NCBI GenBank assembly: GCA_947475875.1
Contig: CANJME010000001.1
Location: 62,001-126,000, forward strand
DNA length: 64,000 nt
Direction: 5' to 3'
Source: Caulobacteraceae bacterium
GTDB lineage: Bacteria; Pseudomonadota; Alphaproteobacteria; Caulobacterales; Caulobacteraceae
Part shown: piece after piece, positions 8,101 to 18,100 of the stretch
How the letters are laid out: each line of letters begins with the position of its first letter
Numbering within the stretch: the first letter of the stretch is position 1
Notes under the pieces: model-generated
The model's input: only the letters and a program-made list of their open reading frames with translations
The model's database searches: none
What the model was told of the DNA's origin: nothing
Translations under genes and position numbers: made by a program

Positions 8101-10488
8101 GCTGTTGTCGGACAGCACGGACGCTCCATTGGAGACGACGACATCGCCCCCAGAGGTGATGGCAACGGATCCCGTGGCATTAACAGCGCCGTTGATCGTG
8201 GCGTTGGCGGTCGGAGAATGGAGCCCCACTATCAATCCGGCGTCGATGACAACCGAACCGTTCGCACCTGTGCCCGACGCCGAGCCCAGCACGACTCCGC
8301 CGGTTGTGGTGATGCGCGCCTCGCCGCCGGCCGAAATGCTGGCCACGTTCGCCCCACCGTTGGTGACCTGGATCTGCAGATTGTTCGTGGCTCCGATCCG
8401 GGCATTGTTGGTCGAGTTGAACCCGGTCGCCGCCGTGAGGGTGACCGAGCCGGCATGCAGGGTGTCGAGCGGTCCGGGGCCTGGCGGCGCGAGCTGGTCC
8501 ACCGCGATGCTGTCGGCGGTGACGCTCAGGGCGTCGGTCACGGCAAGCGCGCCAACCGGGCCGCCGCCAACCGGCGTCAGGGCCTGTAAGGACGCCAGGC
8601 CAGGCGTATTGATCGTTACCGAGCCAATCGACAGGACGCCGCCGTCGGTGGCCAGGTGGAACCCCGGAAAGTTCGGGTTTGGAGCCCCGGAGGAAGTCGC
8701 CGTCAGATTGGTGAAGGCGATTGAACTGCCCGGCTGGTGAAAACGGGTAATCATATCAATCGAACCGCTGGTGGTTCCACTGTCATTGTTGCCGCGAAGG
8801 GTCAGCGAGCCTGAGGCCACCACCGTCTCGTTCTGCGGGCCTTCACTCAAATCCACGATCACCCGCCCGCCAATTGACGCGCCACCGACTGGAACGCTTT
8901 GCCCTCCCGTTCCACGGGCGCGGACATCGGTCGCCCCCAGATCCAGCCGCCCTCCCGCCGCGAGAAGGCTGGCCTGCCCACCGGTTCCGGCGCCCGCGCC
9001 GTTGGCTCCATCACCGCCGAACCCGTCGGCGTCGATCGATACGCCGCCTCCGACCGTGACACTGCCGAGATTGACCTGGAGCGACGCCGTACCGCCTGTG
9101 CCCGGGGATCCAGGCGCGCCGGTGAGCGAGTTGAGACCCAGTCCCTGAGCGTCGATGGAAAGACGACCGCCAACGTGGATATTTGCAGAGCTGCCAACGC
9201 CGGCGGGATGGGTTGTGGTGAGCTCGGCGAACCCGCCCTGACCTGGGGCTCTGGCGATGATCGCCAGGTCGCCGCCGATATCGATGACGGCGTTCTGGGG
9301 CGCGGCTGCAATGCTCGAATTGCGTGCCCACAAGGTGACGTTGGAGCTGGCGTTGAAAGCGCCACCCACATTCGGGGTCAGTGTGATGTTGTGTGTCGCC
9401 CGCGCATCGAGACTGGAGGTGACCGCGCCGTTACCGATGGTGATGTCACCCGTCGTTGGGCCATTGGGCGTGCCCACCGTGGTTCCGCCAACGATGTCGT
9501 ACCCGGCGGACAGCACAACGGCGCCGTTGTCGACGCCCGCCACCACTGCGGGCTGATATCCGAGCGAGCCCGACACGAGCATCTGTACGGCCGTGTTCTT
9601 GGGAACGGCGACCAGATAGATGTTCTGCGGGTCGTTGATGCTCGTGGATGAGGGCCCGCCGATCTGCCCGGATTCATCGATGCCTACCGTGGCGGTGGTC
9701 CCAGCCAGCACCTTGATGTCGAACAGTCCGGCATTGACGGTCACGTCAGCCTGTTCGGCCGCAACCAGAGCCGCCGAGCCGTTGACGGTGATCGTCCCAG
9801 CATTCTGAACTCGCGGCGCCACCATCGCGACGTAGCTGCCCGAACGGGAAGCGGTGATCTGGGCGCTGCCGTTTATGACGATGTCCGAAAGGGAATTGGC
9901 TGGCCCCCGAAAACGGATCTCGCCACTCGCACCGACCAGGCCGCCCGTGACGTCGATATTGTCGGTGGTCAGAACCAGCCCGCCGACGTCGAACACCGCC
10001 GTTCCCGTAACGACGATGCCGGCCGGCGAATAGAACCAGATGTTACCGCCTGGCGTCAGGCCGTCAAAGGACCGCACGACGCCCGAGAACGCGACCTTTC
10101 GCGCCGGATTGAGCGGAAAGATGCGGTTCAAAATCGTGTAGTTGCCGGGCGAGGTATTGCTGAAATCGACCGTCCCCGTGGACGGCAGAAAATTGATGGT
10201 CCCGGTTCCGACAGTATCGGTTGGCGCCCAGTCGATGATGCCGGTCTGCGAGTTCGTGCGGTCGATAGTGATCTGGTCGTTGTTGGGGGTCCTGTTGATT
10301 TTGATCACGCCAGAGACCACGGTCGGAGTTCCCTGGAACGCTTGCGCATCAGCAACGCCCGGACGGGCTAAAGCCGCTGCCAGGGTGCCGAACGCACAAC
10401 CGGCAAGCAGCACGTCTTGCCAACGTCCGGCGGCGCGAACGCCTGCCCATTGCAACGCCCTGCCCTTGGCCTCCGGTCCGCTCGTCAA
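5182..10488 (-). CDS. Large TpsA exoprotein (filamentous haemagglutinin-type, two-partner secretion)
   Basis: A 1768-residue exported protein. An extended signal peptide ends near ADAQA (about residue 50). The two-partner-secretion/haemagglutinin domain follows (about 52-300), with GVIKINRTPNNDQITIDRTN and GGNIWFYSPAGIVVTG typical of the FHA N-terminal fold. The remainder is Gly/Ala/Thr/Val-rich with recurrent SLxAxGxIxV-like turns, expected to form a beta-helix. The tail is distinct: a strongly acidic stretch (~1686-1729), Arg-Arg at ~1730-1731, then TFLIQGTG and a short end. I chose TTG 10488 because GGAG lies 6 bases upstream and TTGA overlaps the TGA of the upstream TpsB gene, the usual coupling arrangement; GTG 10500 is in frame but lacks a ribosome site. 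The cargo's activity (adhesin or other) cannot be told. Confidence 0.88.
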   Translation of the reverse strand: MTSGPEAKGRALQWAGVRAAGRWQDVLLAGCAFGTLAAALARPGVADAQAFQGTPTVVSGVIKINRTPNNDQITIDRTNSQTGIIDWAPTDTVGTGTINFLPSTGTVDFSNTSPGNYTILNRIFPLNPARKVAFSGVVRSFDGLTPGGNIWFYSPAGIVVTGTAVFDVGGLVLTTDNIDVTGGLVGASGEIRFRGPANSLSDIVINGSAQITASRSGSYVAMVAPRVQNAGTITVNGSAALVAAEQADVTVNAGLFDIKVLAGTTATVGIDESGQIGGPSSTSINDPQNIYLVAVPKNTAVQMLVSGSLGYQPAVVAGVDNGAVVLSAGYDIVGGTTVGTPNGPTTGDITIGNGAVTSSLDARATHNITLTPNVGGAFNASSNVTLWARNSSIAAAPQNAVIDIGGDLAIIARAPGQGGFAELTTTHPAGVGSSANIHVGGRLSIDAQGLGLNSLTGAPGSPGTGGTASLQVNLGSVTVGGGVSIDADGFGGDGANGAGAGTGGQASLLAAGGRLDLGATDVRARGTGGQSVPVGGASIGGRVIVDLSEGPQNETVVASGSLTLRGNNDSGTTSGSIDMITRFHQPGSSIAFTNLTATSSGAPNPNFPGFHLATDGGVLSIGSVTINTPGLASLQALTPVGGGPVGALAVTDALSVTADSIAVDQLAPPGPGPLDTLHAGSVTLTAATGFNSTNNARIGATNNLQIQVTNGGANVASISAGGEARITTTGGVVLGSASGTGANGSVVIDAGLIVGLHSPTANATINGAVNATGSVAITSGGDVVVSNGASVLSDNSVAIKAGDDIIVSGGGLVRAANNPLADPGVLAPDESNTAAFLSLQAGGIPLSSAPLPGPHSIIVDGVIAAPGRPIYLTADAIQADTNAIAARSLFADITNPPAVGVPADQDGGSLRTDCTAGTICLGQLTLSGKLRVGSVLGAGGALPNIVRVQGLTGAKSVSLRARDLVDLGGGTVVSGVVPISASDDMLVQSTLGSVNLRSAVLLSGGATPGAGNGLFRVAAGNNISGAGARMASGTDLNVSAGSSITLAGATATRHVGLFGSSMNIGSSALSAGGSIVMGSAAGLGTGGVLNAGYDPSNLATATPGRTTGVITITTPTISAGRLYIAAGGGLSMKSAATSTAGGGSGRIDVTSGGAITTLDLNAATALSVSGDTDLSARNVQAQTSVNIGAGGGASLNNAFAGTGLTVNAASAISIDTVGAPTASLASTGGAVIVATDLATTAAADVSGTSVSLKSPNGLNLGVVRATTGDIVANSAGVLNLADGLARGDINLTSNLGVVNVTTASTVLGAGALPAGTGAGSGTILVTAGTDANLNGTVTSRSLLDLRAGGTVAVNAAASAPTISLASADVAIGAAASLGQSGLTNAVTLRNTADGVQTSIVGAGAAGHYNLGAAELNRVHSVNLTINGSQSDVTVGALSLTAGATGPIGTAGLLAITGGSGVHVNGAVAIEGLADQGTVDIKAGTALTLNNAAGSIVLHNTAGGLGGSLSLTAPVVVAASPTAVLDVQGAASLADRDARLAINDGAVIDAGVLQARGIQLSASTGIFVQNTGAGTGMDDRRGLTFGQGGLDLTTTAPATQVVLNGRSDLGAGAFAIGPDVLPFLKFNGVTPAPGAVFTNLDLNSTVNGCAVADFITCGALPAAPAPGVQVADLVSAMIGNPLGAFAEPDGVEVADEFAADEEESPDQQAGSSGDEPAASSEEAATAERAPRRTFLIQGTGAGSALPPTIDAPAGVGNDSLWTAEMRPGK

Positions 10489-12326
10489 TGTTGTCTCCAC
10501 GGCCAGAGGGGAGCGGACAGGGTTATCAGGGCGCGTGCGCCCCCGGTCCGTGTCTGCAAGGGCGCCGGCTCAAGCGGCTTGGCGACCATAATGTCGAGAT
10601 GGGCGCCTGAGCTCAGAGCCACCCTCACGCCGGCGCCGGCCGAGGAAATACGGTCTTGCTCGGGGTGGGGATCGCCGTTCCACACCCAGGCCTGGTCTAA
10701 AAAGGCGAAGGGCTGGACCGCCATTGCCGTCTTCGAGTTGGGAAGGAGGGATCCGGCGGCGACTTCGATCCGCAAGCCGGCGCCGCTGTCGCCGCTGACC
10801 ACGCCAGGATCATAGCCACGGCCGATGGTGTAGGCGCCGGTCGAGTACTCTTCATAGCTGGCGAGCGGATCGGGCGCATATTGCAGCCGGGGCGTCAGCG
10901 ACAGTGTCAGGCGCGGCCTCGGGCGAATTTCCGCACGTCCCTCAAGTCGCACAAGGCCGCCCTGAGGGTTGGCGTCGATGCGGCTGAGTGGAGTCGATCC
11001 GATCCCGCAAAGCACGTAGGACGGGGGCGGGCCGCAATCGTCACTGGCCCCGAACAGCGACAGCCCCTTGCGCGCTTCCAGCGTTCCGGACAGTCGCCAG
11101 CGCGGTTCCTGGGGCGAGTATCCAGCGCGGCCGGCGATGCTTGCCGAATCCACCGCATCAAAATCGAGCCTGACAAACGCCACGCTGAGACGATCCTCGG
11201 TAAGCGGCGCCCCGTTGAACCTCACATCCTGATTGGCGTAGTCGAGCCCGCCGGCCAGATGCAGGGTCCGGGCCTGGGTGCGGACAAGTGGATAATCCGC
11301 CTGAACTTCGGCCACGACCGTATCGGAGGTAATCCGCCCGCCGCCAGGCCCAAGGTCCGGTTCAGTCACCGCGTAGGTGGCGTTGACACTGAACGCCAGG
11401 CCCCGGGACCCAACCCGGAAGTCATGGCTCAACTGGGCAAGTCGCTGTTCCCGAATGTCATCGGTCGCGAACACCGACAGGCTGGTGCGATCGCCCATGC
11501 CTGTCAGGCCATAAATCTGACCACGCAGCAGAGTTCCCCCGCGGCCGACCTCGGTCGACCCCAGATTCTGCCAGGCCATGGAGGCGTCAGCCTTGCGGCT
11601 GACCACGCTGACCTCACCGATGACTTCGCCCGGCGCGCCGCCGGCCGACTTCAGCGCCAGCCGCACATCCAGACCCGGTATATCGCGGGCCAGAAGCAGA
11701 TAGCGTTCGGCCTTGCGCTGATTGAAGACCTCGTCATGTGTCAGCGGCTCCAGATAGCCGGCGACAAGGCTTTCAGCCCGGCCCGCGTCGCCGTGGACCT
11801 GTATCGCGGTGACTTTGGCCATGAGCACATCGAGGCGCAGAACGCCGCCCTCGATCCTCTGGGGCGGAACCTGGATCGCCGCCAGATATCCCAGGCGTCG
11901 CAAGATGGTGGCGGCGCCGTCGCGGATCTCGCAGACCGTGGCGATAGGAATGGATTTGCCCAGCCAGGCTGAATACGCCGGTTTGAGATCCTCCTTCGCG
12001 GCTCCGCGAAGGCTTGAGAACTGGACATCCGTGAGGGTGAACGTCACATCCCGGAACTGGGGATCGGCCAGCGGACAGGGCGCCCGTTCAATGTCGCCCT
12101 CGACAGTCAGGCGGGCCGCCGCGTTTTCGCCGGATCGTGGAGCCTGTCGTTGTATCTCTTCACGAGTCGGCGGCTGGGCTCGGGATGACGACGGAACCTG
12201 GGCCCAAGCGCACGAAGCGGCGAAGGCGATGATCGCCCCCGCCAGCACCCCCAACGCTGCCCGCCGATCCCTGCGCACCTGATGCCCCATCCGATCCCGG
12301 CCAGTTGAGCGCGATTCCGTCACCAT
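10485..12326 (-). CDS. TpsB outer-membrane transporter (ShlB/FhaC/HecB family)
   Basis: Outer-membrane pore of 613 residues that exports the TpsA protein encoded next to it. The signal region contains RRDRRAALGVLAGAIIAFAASCAWAQ. POTRA domains occupy about residues 75-230 (FTLTDVQFSSLRG, ATILRRLGYLAAIQVPPQRIEGGVLRLDVL), followed by a C-terminal beta-barrel (~280-613). ATG 12326 is one of three possible starts: GTG 12392 would lie inside the upstream gene, and ATG 12290 would place the signal peptide directly at the N-terminus. Its stop overlaps the next gene by four bases (TTGA). It is the fourth gene of the five-gene operon that begins at 18200. Confidence 0.9.
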   Translation of the reverse strand: MVTESRSTGRDRMGHQVRRDRRAALGVLAGAIIAFAASCAWAQVPSSSRAQPPTREEIQRQAPRSGENAAARLTVEGDIERAPCPLADPQFRDVTFTLTDVQFSSLRGAAKEDLKPAYSAWLGKSIPIATVCEIRDGAATILRRLGYLAAIQVPPQRIEGGVLRLDVLMAKVTAIQVHGDAGRAESLVAGYLEPLTHDEVFNQRKAERYLLLARDIPGLDVRLALKSAGGAPGEVIGEVSVVSRKADASMAWQNLGSTEVGRGGTLLRGQIYGLTGMGDRTSLSVFATDDIREQRLAQLSHDFRVGSRGLAFSVNATYAVTEPDLGPGGGRITSDTVVAEVQADYPLVRTQARTLHLAGGLDYANQDVRFNGAPLTEDRLSVAFVRLDFDAVDSASIAGRAGYSPQEPRWRLSGTLEARKGLSLFGASDDCGPPPSYVLCGIGSTPLSRIDANPQGGLVRLEGRAEIRPRPRLTLSLTPRLQYAPDPLASYEEYSTGAYTIGRGYDPGVVSGDSGAGLRIEVAAGSLLPNSKTAMAVQPFAFLDQAWVWNGDPHPEQDRISSAGAGVRVALSSGAHLDIMVAKPLEPAPLQTRTGGARALITLSAPLWPWRQH

Positions 12327-12366
12327 GACCTGTGTTTTCGCCCGCGCGAGATGATTTGGCCGGTCG

Positions 12367-13110
12367 TTAGCGCCGCGGGGCCTCGTCCTCACTCACGGCC
12401 AGCGAGCTGACCAGAACGTCAAGTTGAGCCGTACATCCCGCCTCGATCAGCGTTACAGCCATGGCCTCTGGCGTTTCGGCCGCCCGGACCTGCTTGAATG
12501 TGACTTCGGTGGACGCCTCGGCGCCGGGACGCGAAATCCGCACAACATCACCCGCAGTCAGCGGTAGATCCTGCGGCCAGACGACGCCGGACTGGCCCGC
12601 TGCCCAGTTGACGGTCGCGGCCTTGCCGTCCGCGGCGCGGGTGAGGGTCATGGTGGCCGTCGGCGTCATGTCGGCGCGCCACAGCACGGCGGCCTTGAAG
12701 TCAGGCATGCAGACCGTCGCCGTCTTGCCGGTATCGATATACCAGAGGTTCGGACTGCGCGGGGGGGTGTCCCCCCGGGTTCCGCGAACCGCCCCCGTGC
12801 GGGCGATGCGGGTCGTGCGTTGCGAAACGAGCGCGGCGAAATTGGCCCCGGGCGCGGCCTTTTCGCTGGCGCCGCCCACCGTAAATCGTCCGGGACCCTG
12901 CCAGGTTCGCGTCGCGCCGCCATCCAGGATCGTCAGCTGGTCGCCGGCCTGCAGCGTGACATTGGCGCCGGTAAGCGGGCGGCCAACGGGATAGGCCGCC
13001 GAGGAAGGGCCGATCGCCCGAACCACCAGCGCCTCGGCCAGGGCGGCGCCCGAAAAAGCAACCGCCAGAACCGTTCCAACCGTGAACGAGACAACCTTAG
13101 TTGAGGACAT
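12367..13110 (-). CDS. Exported beta-rich protein of unknown function (FecR-like resemblance)
   Basis: A 247-residue protein with a clear signal peptide (VVSFTVGTVLAVAFSGAALA) and therefore probably periplasmic. The first half contains VTLQAGDQLTILDGGATRTWQGPGRFTVG, which resembles the beta-strand pattern of FecR-type periplasmic domains. The second half holds two isolated Cys (CMPDF and EAGCTAQ) that might form a disulfide. I do not recognise a defined family. ATG 13110 has an excellent AGGAGGG ribosome site and overlaps the end of the cyclase gene by 14 bases, so it is translationally coupled. Its place between a CHASE2 cyclase and a TpsB pore suggests a role in signal or secretion control; that is inference. 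Confidence 0.75.
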   Translation of the reverse strand: MSSTKVVSFTVGTVLAVAFSGAALAEALVVRAIGPSSAAYPVGRPLTGANVTLQAGDQLTILDGGATRTWQGPGRFTVGGASEKAAPGANFAALVSQRTTRIARTGAVRGTRGDTPPRSPNLWYIDTGKTATVCMPDFKAAVLWRADMTPTATMTLTRAADGKAATVNWAAGQSGVVWPQDLPLTAGDVVRISRPGAEASTEVTFKQVRAAETPEAMAVTLIEAGCTAQLDVLVSSLAVSEDEAPRR

Positions 13111-15100
13111 AAGACCCTCCTGGTCCTGTGGACTTCAGTCTTGCCGCCAATTCCGACAGGGCCAGGTCATCCGGCCACTCCTTCGCGAGCTTGGCTATAT
13201 CGTCGAATACAGATACGTCGCCGGCGTCGAATTGGATGTACGCGGCGTTCAATCTCGTTCGCACGGCTTCCGGACAGTCCGGGTTGATTTCGAACACCTC
13301 TATAGGCGTCGAGCGGCCACGGACCAGAATTCGGCCCATGGCGCGCAAGCCCTCGATATCACACCTATCGGCCGCTTCTCGACTGATAAGAGCGCGTGTT
13401 TTCAATATCTTGTTGGCGGCTTCTAACCTGGATGCAGTATTCATCGCGTCCCCGAGCGCGGTGTACTGAATACGATCCTCACCGCCGAAATTGCCGACAA
13501 TCGCCTCGCCCAGATGCAAGCCCACGCGGGTCCGCCCGATCGGCGGGGCCTCGGCCGGCGCTTCGGCCCGAAACCGTTGTCCCGTCTCATAGAGCGCGGT
13601 CGCGCAACGGGCGGCGCGCACACCGTCATCGTCGCGGGCGATGGGCGCGCCCCAGAAAGCGATGACCGCATCGCCGACAAACTTGTCCAGGGTTCCACCG
13701 TACTCCAGCACCGTCTCGCTGAGCATGTCGAGGTAGCGATTGAGGAGTTGGGCCACCAGCGCCGGCGCGATGCCGTGCGTCATCTCCGTAAAGCCCTCGA
13801 GGTCAGTAAAGATCACGAAGATCTCCCGCTGCTCACCATGTAATGCCAGTTTCTCGGGCTCGCGCAGGATCTGGGCTGCGATATCGCGCGGCAGGTATTT
13901 TCCCAGGGCTGACTGGGCAAAGCGCCGCTCCTGCGAGCCGATCGCCCGCGCCGCGGCGCCGACAGAGGAAAAGGACAAAATCCAGCCCGTCGCCCAACCG
14001 AACATCGGCACGCCGTCGGTATCGACCCCCCTGGCCTGCAGGATGAACGGCAGGACCAGCAGCAGCGCCAGCTGTAGCAACAATACGACCCCTGTCCGCC
14101 AGGCCGGCATGTCGGCGATACCGGTCAACGCCCCCAGAGCCACGACGGCGAATGCCGCCAGCCAAAGGATCAGCGTCGGAACGGTCTTTGGCTTCCAGCC
14201 GTCCAGCAGCTGGGCCAGCAGATTGGCGTGAACCTCAAGGCCGCTGATGGTCGCGCCGGTCTCCAGGCCATGGATGGAGGCCTTCGACAATCGGGTCGAT
14301 GGCGTCTCATACCGGTCAATGTCAGGGATATCGGCCCCGACCAGAACATAGCGGCCGGCGATCATGGATTTCAGCGCCGCGGCGCTTTCTGGTGCGCCGA
14401 ACAGATCGATCGGCAGGCTGGCAAAGACGGGCCGGTCGGCGAATTGCGCTTGCCTAAACCGGATTCTGCCCTGGTAGTCGCCAAATCCGGGGTGGTCAGG
14501 CGCCATGGCGTTGGCCAGCAGCGGCGGCAAGCCTTTCAGCTGGCTGGGCCAGCTGCGCATCACATTGTCCGGATCGGCCTCGATACGAATGCTGGCCGGA
14601 TGGGTGGCCGACCCGTCGAGCCGGCCCAGAAACCTCTGCAGGAACGCCTGCTGCCAGGGCTGCATGAAGGTGGCGTTGGTGTCGTTAGAGGCATAGGCCA
14701 GATAGGTCGGCGTCTTCATGCCGGCCAGACTGGCGGCCAGCTGGTCATCCTCGGCCTGGGCCTGATCGATCAGGATATCGACGCCGATAGCCTTTGGGCT
14801 CAACGCGTCGAGGTTCTTCAACGCCCGGGCCAGCAAACCGCGATCCAGCGGAAACCGCTTGCTGGTTGCGGTCAGGGTCTCCTCGGTGAACACCACCATG
14901 ACAATACGGCTGTCCTGCGCGACGCGAGGGGCGGACACCAATTGCCGCACATCGTAGAGCGCCCGCTCCGCGTCCATCGCCAGCGGAACCGTCCAGCTCA
15001 TCCGGGCAAACAGCAGAGCGAGCAACAGTATGCCGGCGGTTACGACCAGTCGCAGGGCGCCGATCTGTCTCAGCGCCCGCCGTGTCTCGCCAAGTTTCAT
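13097..15100 (-). CDS. CHASE2-domain class III adenylate/guanylate cyclase
   Basis: Membrane signalling enzyme of 667 residues. An N-terminal transmembrane helix (LRLVVTAGILLLALLFA) leads into a periplasmic CHASE2 sensor (~45-310: DSRIVMVVFTEETL, PKAIGVDILID, YVLVGADIPDIDRYETP, GLEVHANLLAQLLD). Two or three further helices follow, then the cytoplasmic cyclase domain (~420-600). The metal-binding aspartates are visible: Asp433 in FTDLEGF and Asp477 in KFVGDAV. Purine-contact Lys473 and the transition-state motif NTASRLE are also present, so it looks active; Lys with YTALGD favours cAMP. ATG 15100 lies 10 bases after the stop of the CHAT gene; an upstream ATG at 15142 would overlap it. It is the second gene of the operon. 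Confidence 0.88.
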   Translation of the reverse strand: MKLGETRRALRQIGALRLVVTAGILLLALLFARMSWTVPLAMDAERALYDVRQLVSAPRVAQDSRIVMVVFTEETLTATSKRFPLDRGLLARALKNLDALSPKAIGVDILIDQAQAEDDQLAASLAGMKTPTYLAYASNDTNATFMQPWQQAFLQRFLGRLDGSATHPASIRIEADPDNVMRSWPSQLKGLPPLLANAMAPDHPGFGDYQGRIRFRQAQFADRPVFASLPIDLFGAPESAAALKSMIAGRYVLVGADIPDIDRYETPSTRLSKASIHGLETGATISGLEVHANLLAQLLDGWKPKTVPTLILWLAAFAVVALGALTGIADMPAWRTGVVLLLQLALLLVLPFILQARGVDTDGVPMFGWATGWILSFSSVGAAARAIGSQERRFAQSALGKYLPRDIAAQILREPEKLALHGEQREIFVIFTDLEGFTEMTHGIAPALVAQLLNRYLDMLSETVLEYGGTLDKFVGDAVIAFWGAPIARDDDGVRAARCATALYETGQRFRAEAPAEAPPIGRTRVGLHLGEAIVGNFGGEDRIQYTALGDAMNTASRLEAANKILKTRALISREAADRCDIEGLRAMGRILVRGRSTPIEVFEINPDCPEAVRTRLNAAYIQFDAGDVSVFDDIAKLAKEWPDDLALSELAARLKSTGPGGSYVLN

Positions 15101-15110
15101 CGACCGGCCG

Positions 15111-18100
15111 TCAGTTTGTCCGCAAGACCGGCCGCGCAGCATCGCCGACCACCGCGAACCCGGCCCAGTAGTAAGGGTGAGACGTTCGTGGATCGTCCAT
15201 CAGCCTGCGTTCGGCGACGCGCAGCGCGGCGCCCACCGACGTTCCAGGCGGAGCCTCGAACAACCCGCTTATCAGCTTTTGCGTCGCGCCAAACTCGTCC
15301 GGAACCGGCCAATGACTGGCGACCACCGAGCGGGCGCCCGCGCCGATAAAGGCCCGCACCAGTCCATCGAGGGCAGACCCGCCGCCAGTGGTGACGCCGG
15401 CCTCCCTCGTCGCCGCCACGCTGGCCTGTCCCGCCGTGTCGCAGGCCGATAGGATAATCAGGTCGGCGTCGAGCCGCAGATTGTAGATTTCCAGAAAGGA
15501 CAGCAGGCCGTCCGAACCCGACGACCCGAAACTGGTCAACAATGCGGGCCTGGCCGGGCAATCAGGTTTCGGCGCGGTGACCAGTCCGTGGGTTGCGAAG
15601 TGGATGATCCGGTAGCTGGCAAGATCGCCTCGTCCCGTCACACCGGTATCGGTAAAGTCCGCATCCGTCACAACCTGGGCGCCGCGATTGCCCACCAGTC
15701 CCTTGGCCAGTTGCAGCTCGTCGGCCAGCACCGGCTTGTTCCAGGTTGACGCCGGCCAGGCGCAACTGGCCACGTCCGTCTGGCCGGGCGTCTTGACGGC
15801 GCTGGCTAGAATGACGCCCCCGCTGGCCGGTGCGTTTTGCCCCAGTCCCAGATAGGCGTTGCGCGCCGCCGAGGCTGGGGTCCTGCGCGCATCGACGAAA
15901 CCCTTGGCGGACACGGCGGTGGAAATATCGCGATCGCGGCCCAGCCAGGCGATGCCGGTGAAATCGAACTCGTCGGCGCCGCGCTGGGCGATGCGGCGGG
16001 CGTAGGCATCGACCCCTGCCTGTTCGGTGATCAACAGACTGACCGGCAGGCGCAGCATGGCGCCATCGGGCTCGAATATCAGGTGGCTGACGCGCGCCAT
16101 GCGCCCGCTGACCGGGCCGAATAAATCGACGTAGAGCGAGCGGGCCAGCCCGGCGTCCAGCGGATAGGTCAGTCGCTGGCTGTTCTCGACCGTCGAAATG
16201 GTCTCTCGCAGCGCGCCCACCTGGCTGTCCAGTGCTCGGGCCGAGATGGGAATCTTCCAGGCCGTTGCTTCGGCCGGGGTCGCAAAAATGGCGTAGATGT
16301 CCTCGCCGACCACTGCCAGTTTCGCATAGGCCTCGCCGGGCTTGAGCGCAGCCTGCAGGTCTCGTAGCGTCAGAACACCGCCACCCACTGCCCGGTAGCG
16401 CGGGTAGGCCGCCAGGGCGCCTTGCGTCGCGGCCTGATCGCGGCGCAGATTCGCCAGGCGTCGGGTCAAGGCGCTGATCTGCGCCGCCTCCTCACTGGTC
16501 GGATCGGAGGCCGAGCGCAGACGCGCAAGGTCGATCCTTGCCGCCTCGACGTCGCGGCCCAGGGTCACCGACTGGCGAAACAGGCGTGAAGCCTCGTCCA
16601 TTCCCCCGGACAATTCGCGCGCCAGCACCGCCTGGGTGTCGGCGACGCCCGGCCTGACCAGACTCTGGCTGGCCAGAAACAGATCATCGACGGCCCTGGG
16701 ATTGGTGGGCAGGCTTTGAACCAGCAGGGCGAAATACGGGGACAGCAGGTTTTCCATACCTGCCGCGCCGCCGGATTCCGACATCGTCGTGACGACCTGG
16801 CGATAGAGTGTCAGTGCCGCCGCGCTCTGTCCCCGGCGGCCCAGATAGCCCGCATATCGGGCCTTGGCCGCGTTCAGGGCCACCGACCCCGGATAGCTGT
16901 CGGTAAGGATCGTCAGGGTGTCGCGCAGATACTTGTCGGCCGACGGATAGTCGCCCCGCCGCTCAGCGAGAATGGACAGCTCGGAGAAAATTTGGGCCCG
17001 CATGCGAAGGCTGGAGGTCACCCGGCCGGCCCGAACGGCGACGAGATCAGCGTCCGCCCCCTGCAGGGCTTGCAGTGCGCCGGCGTCATCGCCCTTCTGC
17101 CGCAGGATGACGCCGCCGAGCGCTCTGGCCTGGGCGTTCAGGATCGCGATCCGTTCCGCAGGGGTCAGCCGTCCGTCCGAGGCGCCGAGCTGGCGGGCGA
17201 GCGGCACATTGTCGTTCAGGGCTGCGGCCGTCCTGGAGTCGATCAGCGCACGGGCTTGAACGGGCCGGTTCTCCACACTGACAAGCATCGGAACGGGCGG
17301 CAGCCGCAGGGCTTCATCCAGTTTTCCCTGGTTCATCAGGTGCAGGATGCGGAAGTTGCGGCGCTCCAGCATCTGCTCGGGATCGGCCGTCGGCAGGGCG
17401 TCGGCCTGGCGAAACAGGGCGTCGGCTTCGGCGAAAGCCCCAAGGTTGGACTTCTGCAGGGCCTGTGCGGCGATGGACTCTCCAGCCCCGCCTCCGGCCT
17501 CTTCACCGTCGCGGCGCATCAGAAAGTCGAAGAATTCGGCCGCCTCGGCATAGCTGCCGCTGGCGTTGCGGCGAAAGCCCTCGGCCATGGCCTGATCGCG
17601 GTCAAGGGATCCAGCCTGCACCCGGGCGAAGGCGGCCGCGTCGCCCGCCGAGGTCAGGGCGATGGAAACCTCGCCCGGCAGCACCCGGTCGGCGATAATG
17701 CTGCGCAAGGCCAGGACCAAGGCTGAATCATAACCCGTCAGCCCTTCGGCCACATAAAGCGCCTTGCCGCGATCCACGGCCGTCACCCGATAGGCGACAG
17801 CGGCGGCTTTCATGGCGCAGTCGGCGACCGATGCCTCGCCCAGATCGGGAAGAGTTCGCCGGGTCGCGGCCGGGCACGTCACGTCCTCAGCCCGCAGCCG
17901 CTCCAGGCGGGCGGCGGGGTCTTCGGCGGCTTTTCGCAGCACATAGATATGGCCGACGGGCTGGGCCGCATCTCGACAAACCACGGCGAAGGCGCGGTCG
18001 AATACGCCCCTGATTGCCGGGCTGATGGTTTGGCTTTGAACCTGACAGAGGGCCGCGCCCTTGTCGCCCAGGCGAAAGCTGTCGGCCACACTGGGGCGTA

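Noticed and set aside
5182-10488. CRISPR-like or tandem repeats within the large exoprotein gene
   Set aside because: Recurrent SLxAGG-type turns are degenerate beta-helix coding patterns, not DNA repeats with spacers.
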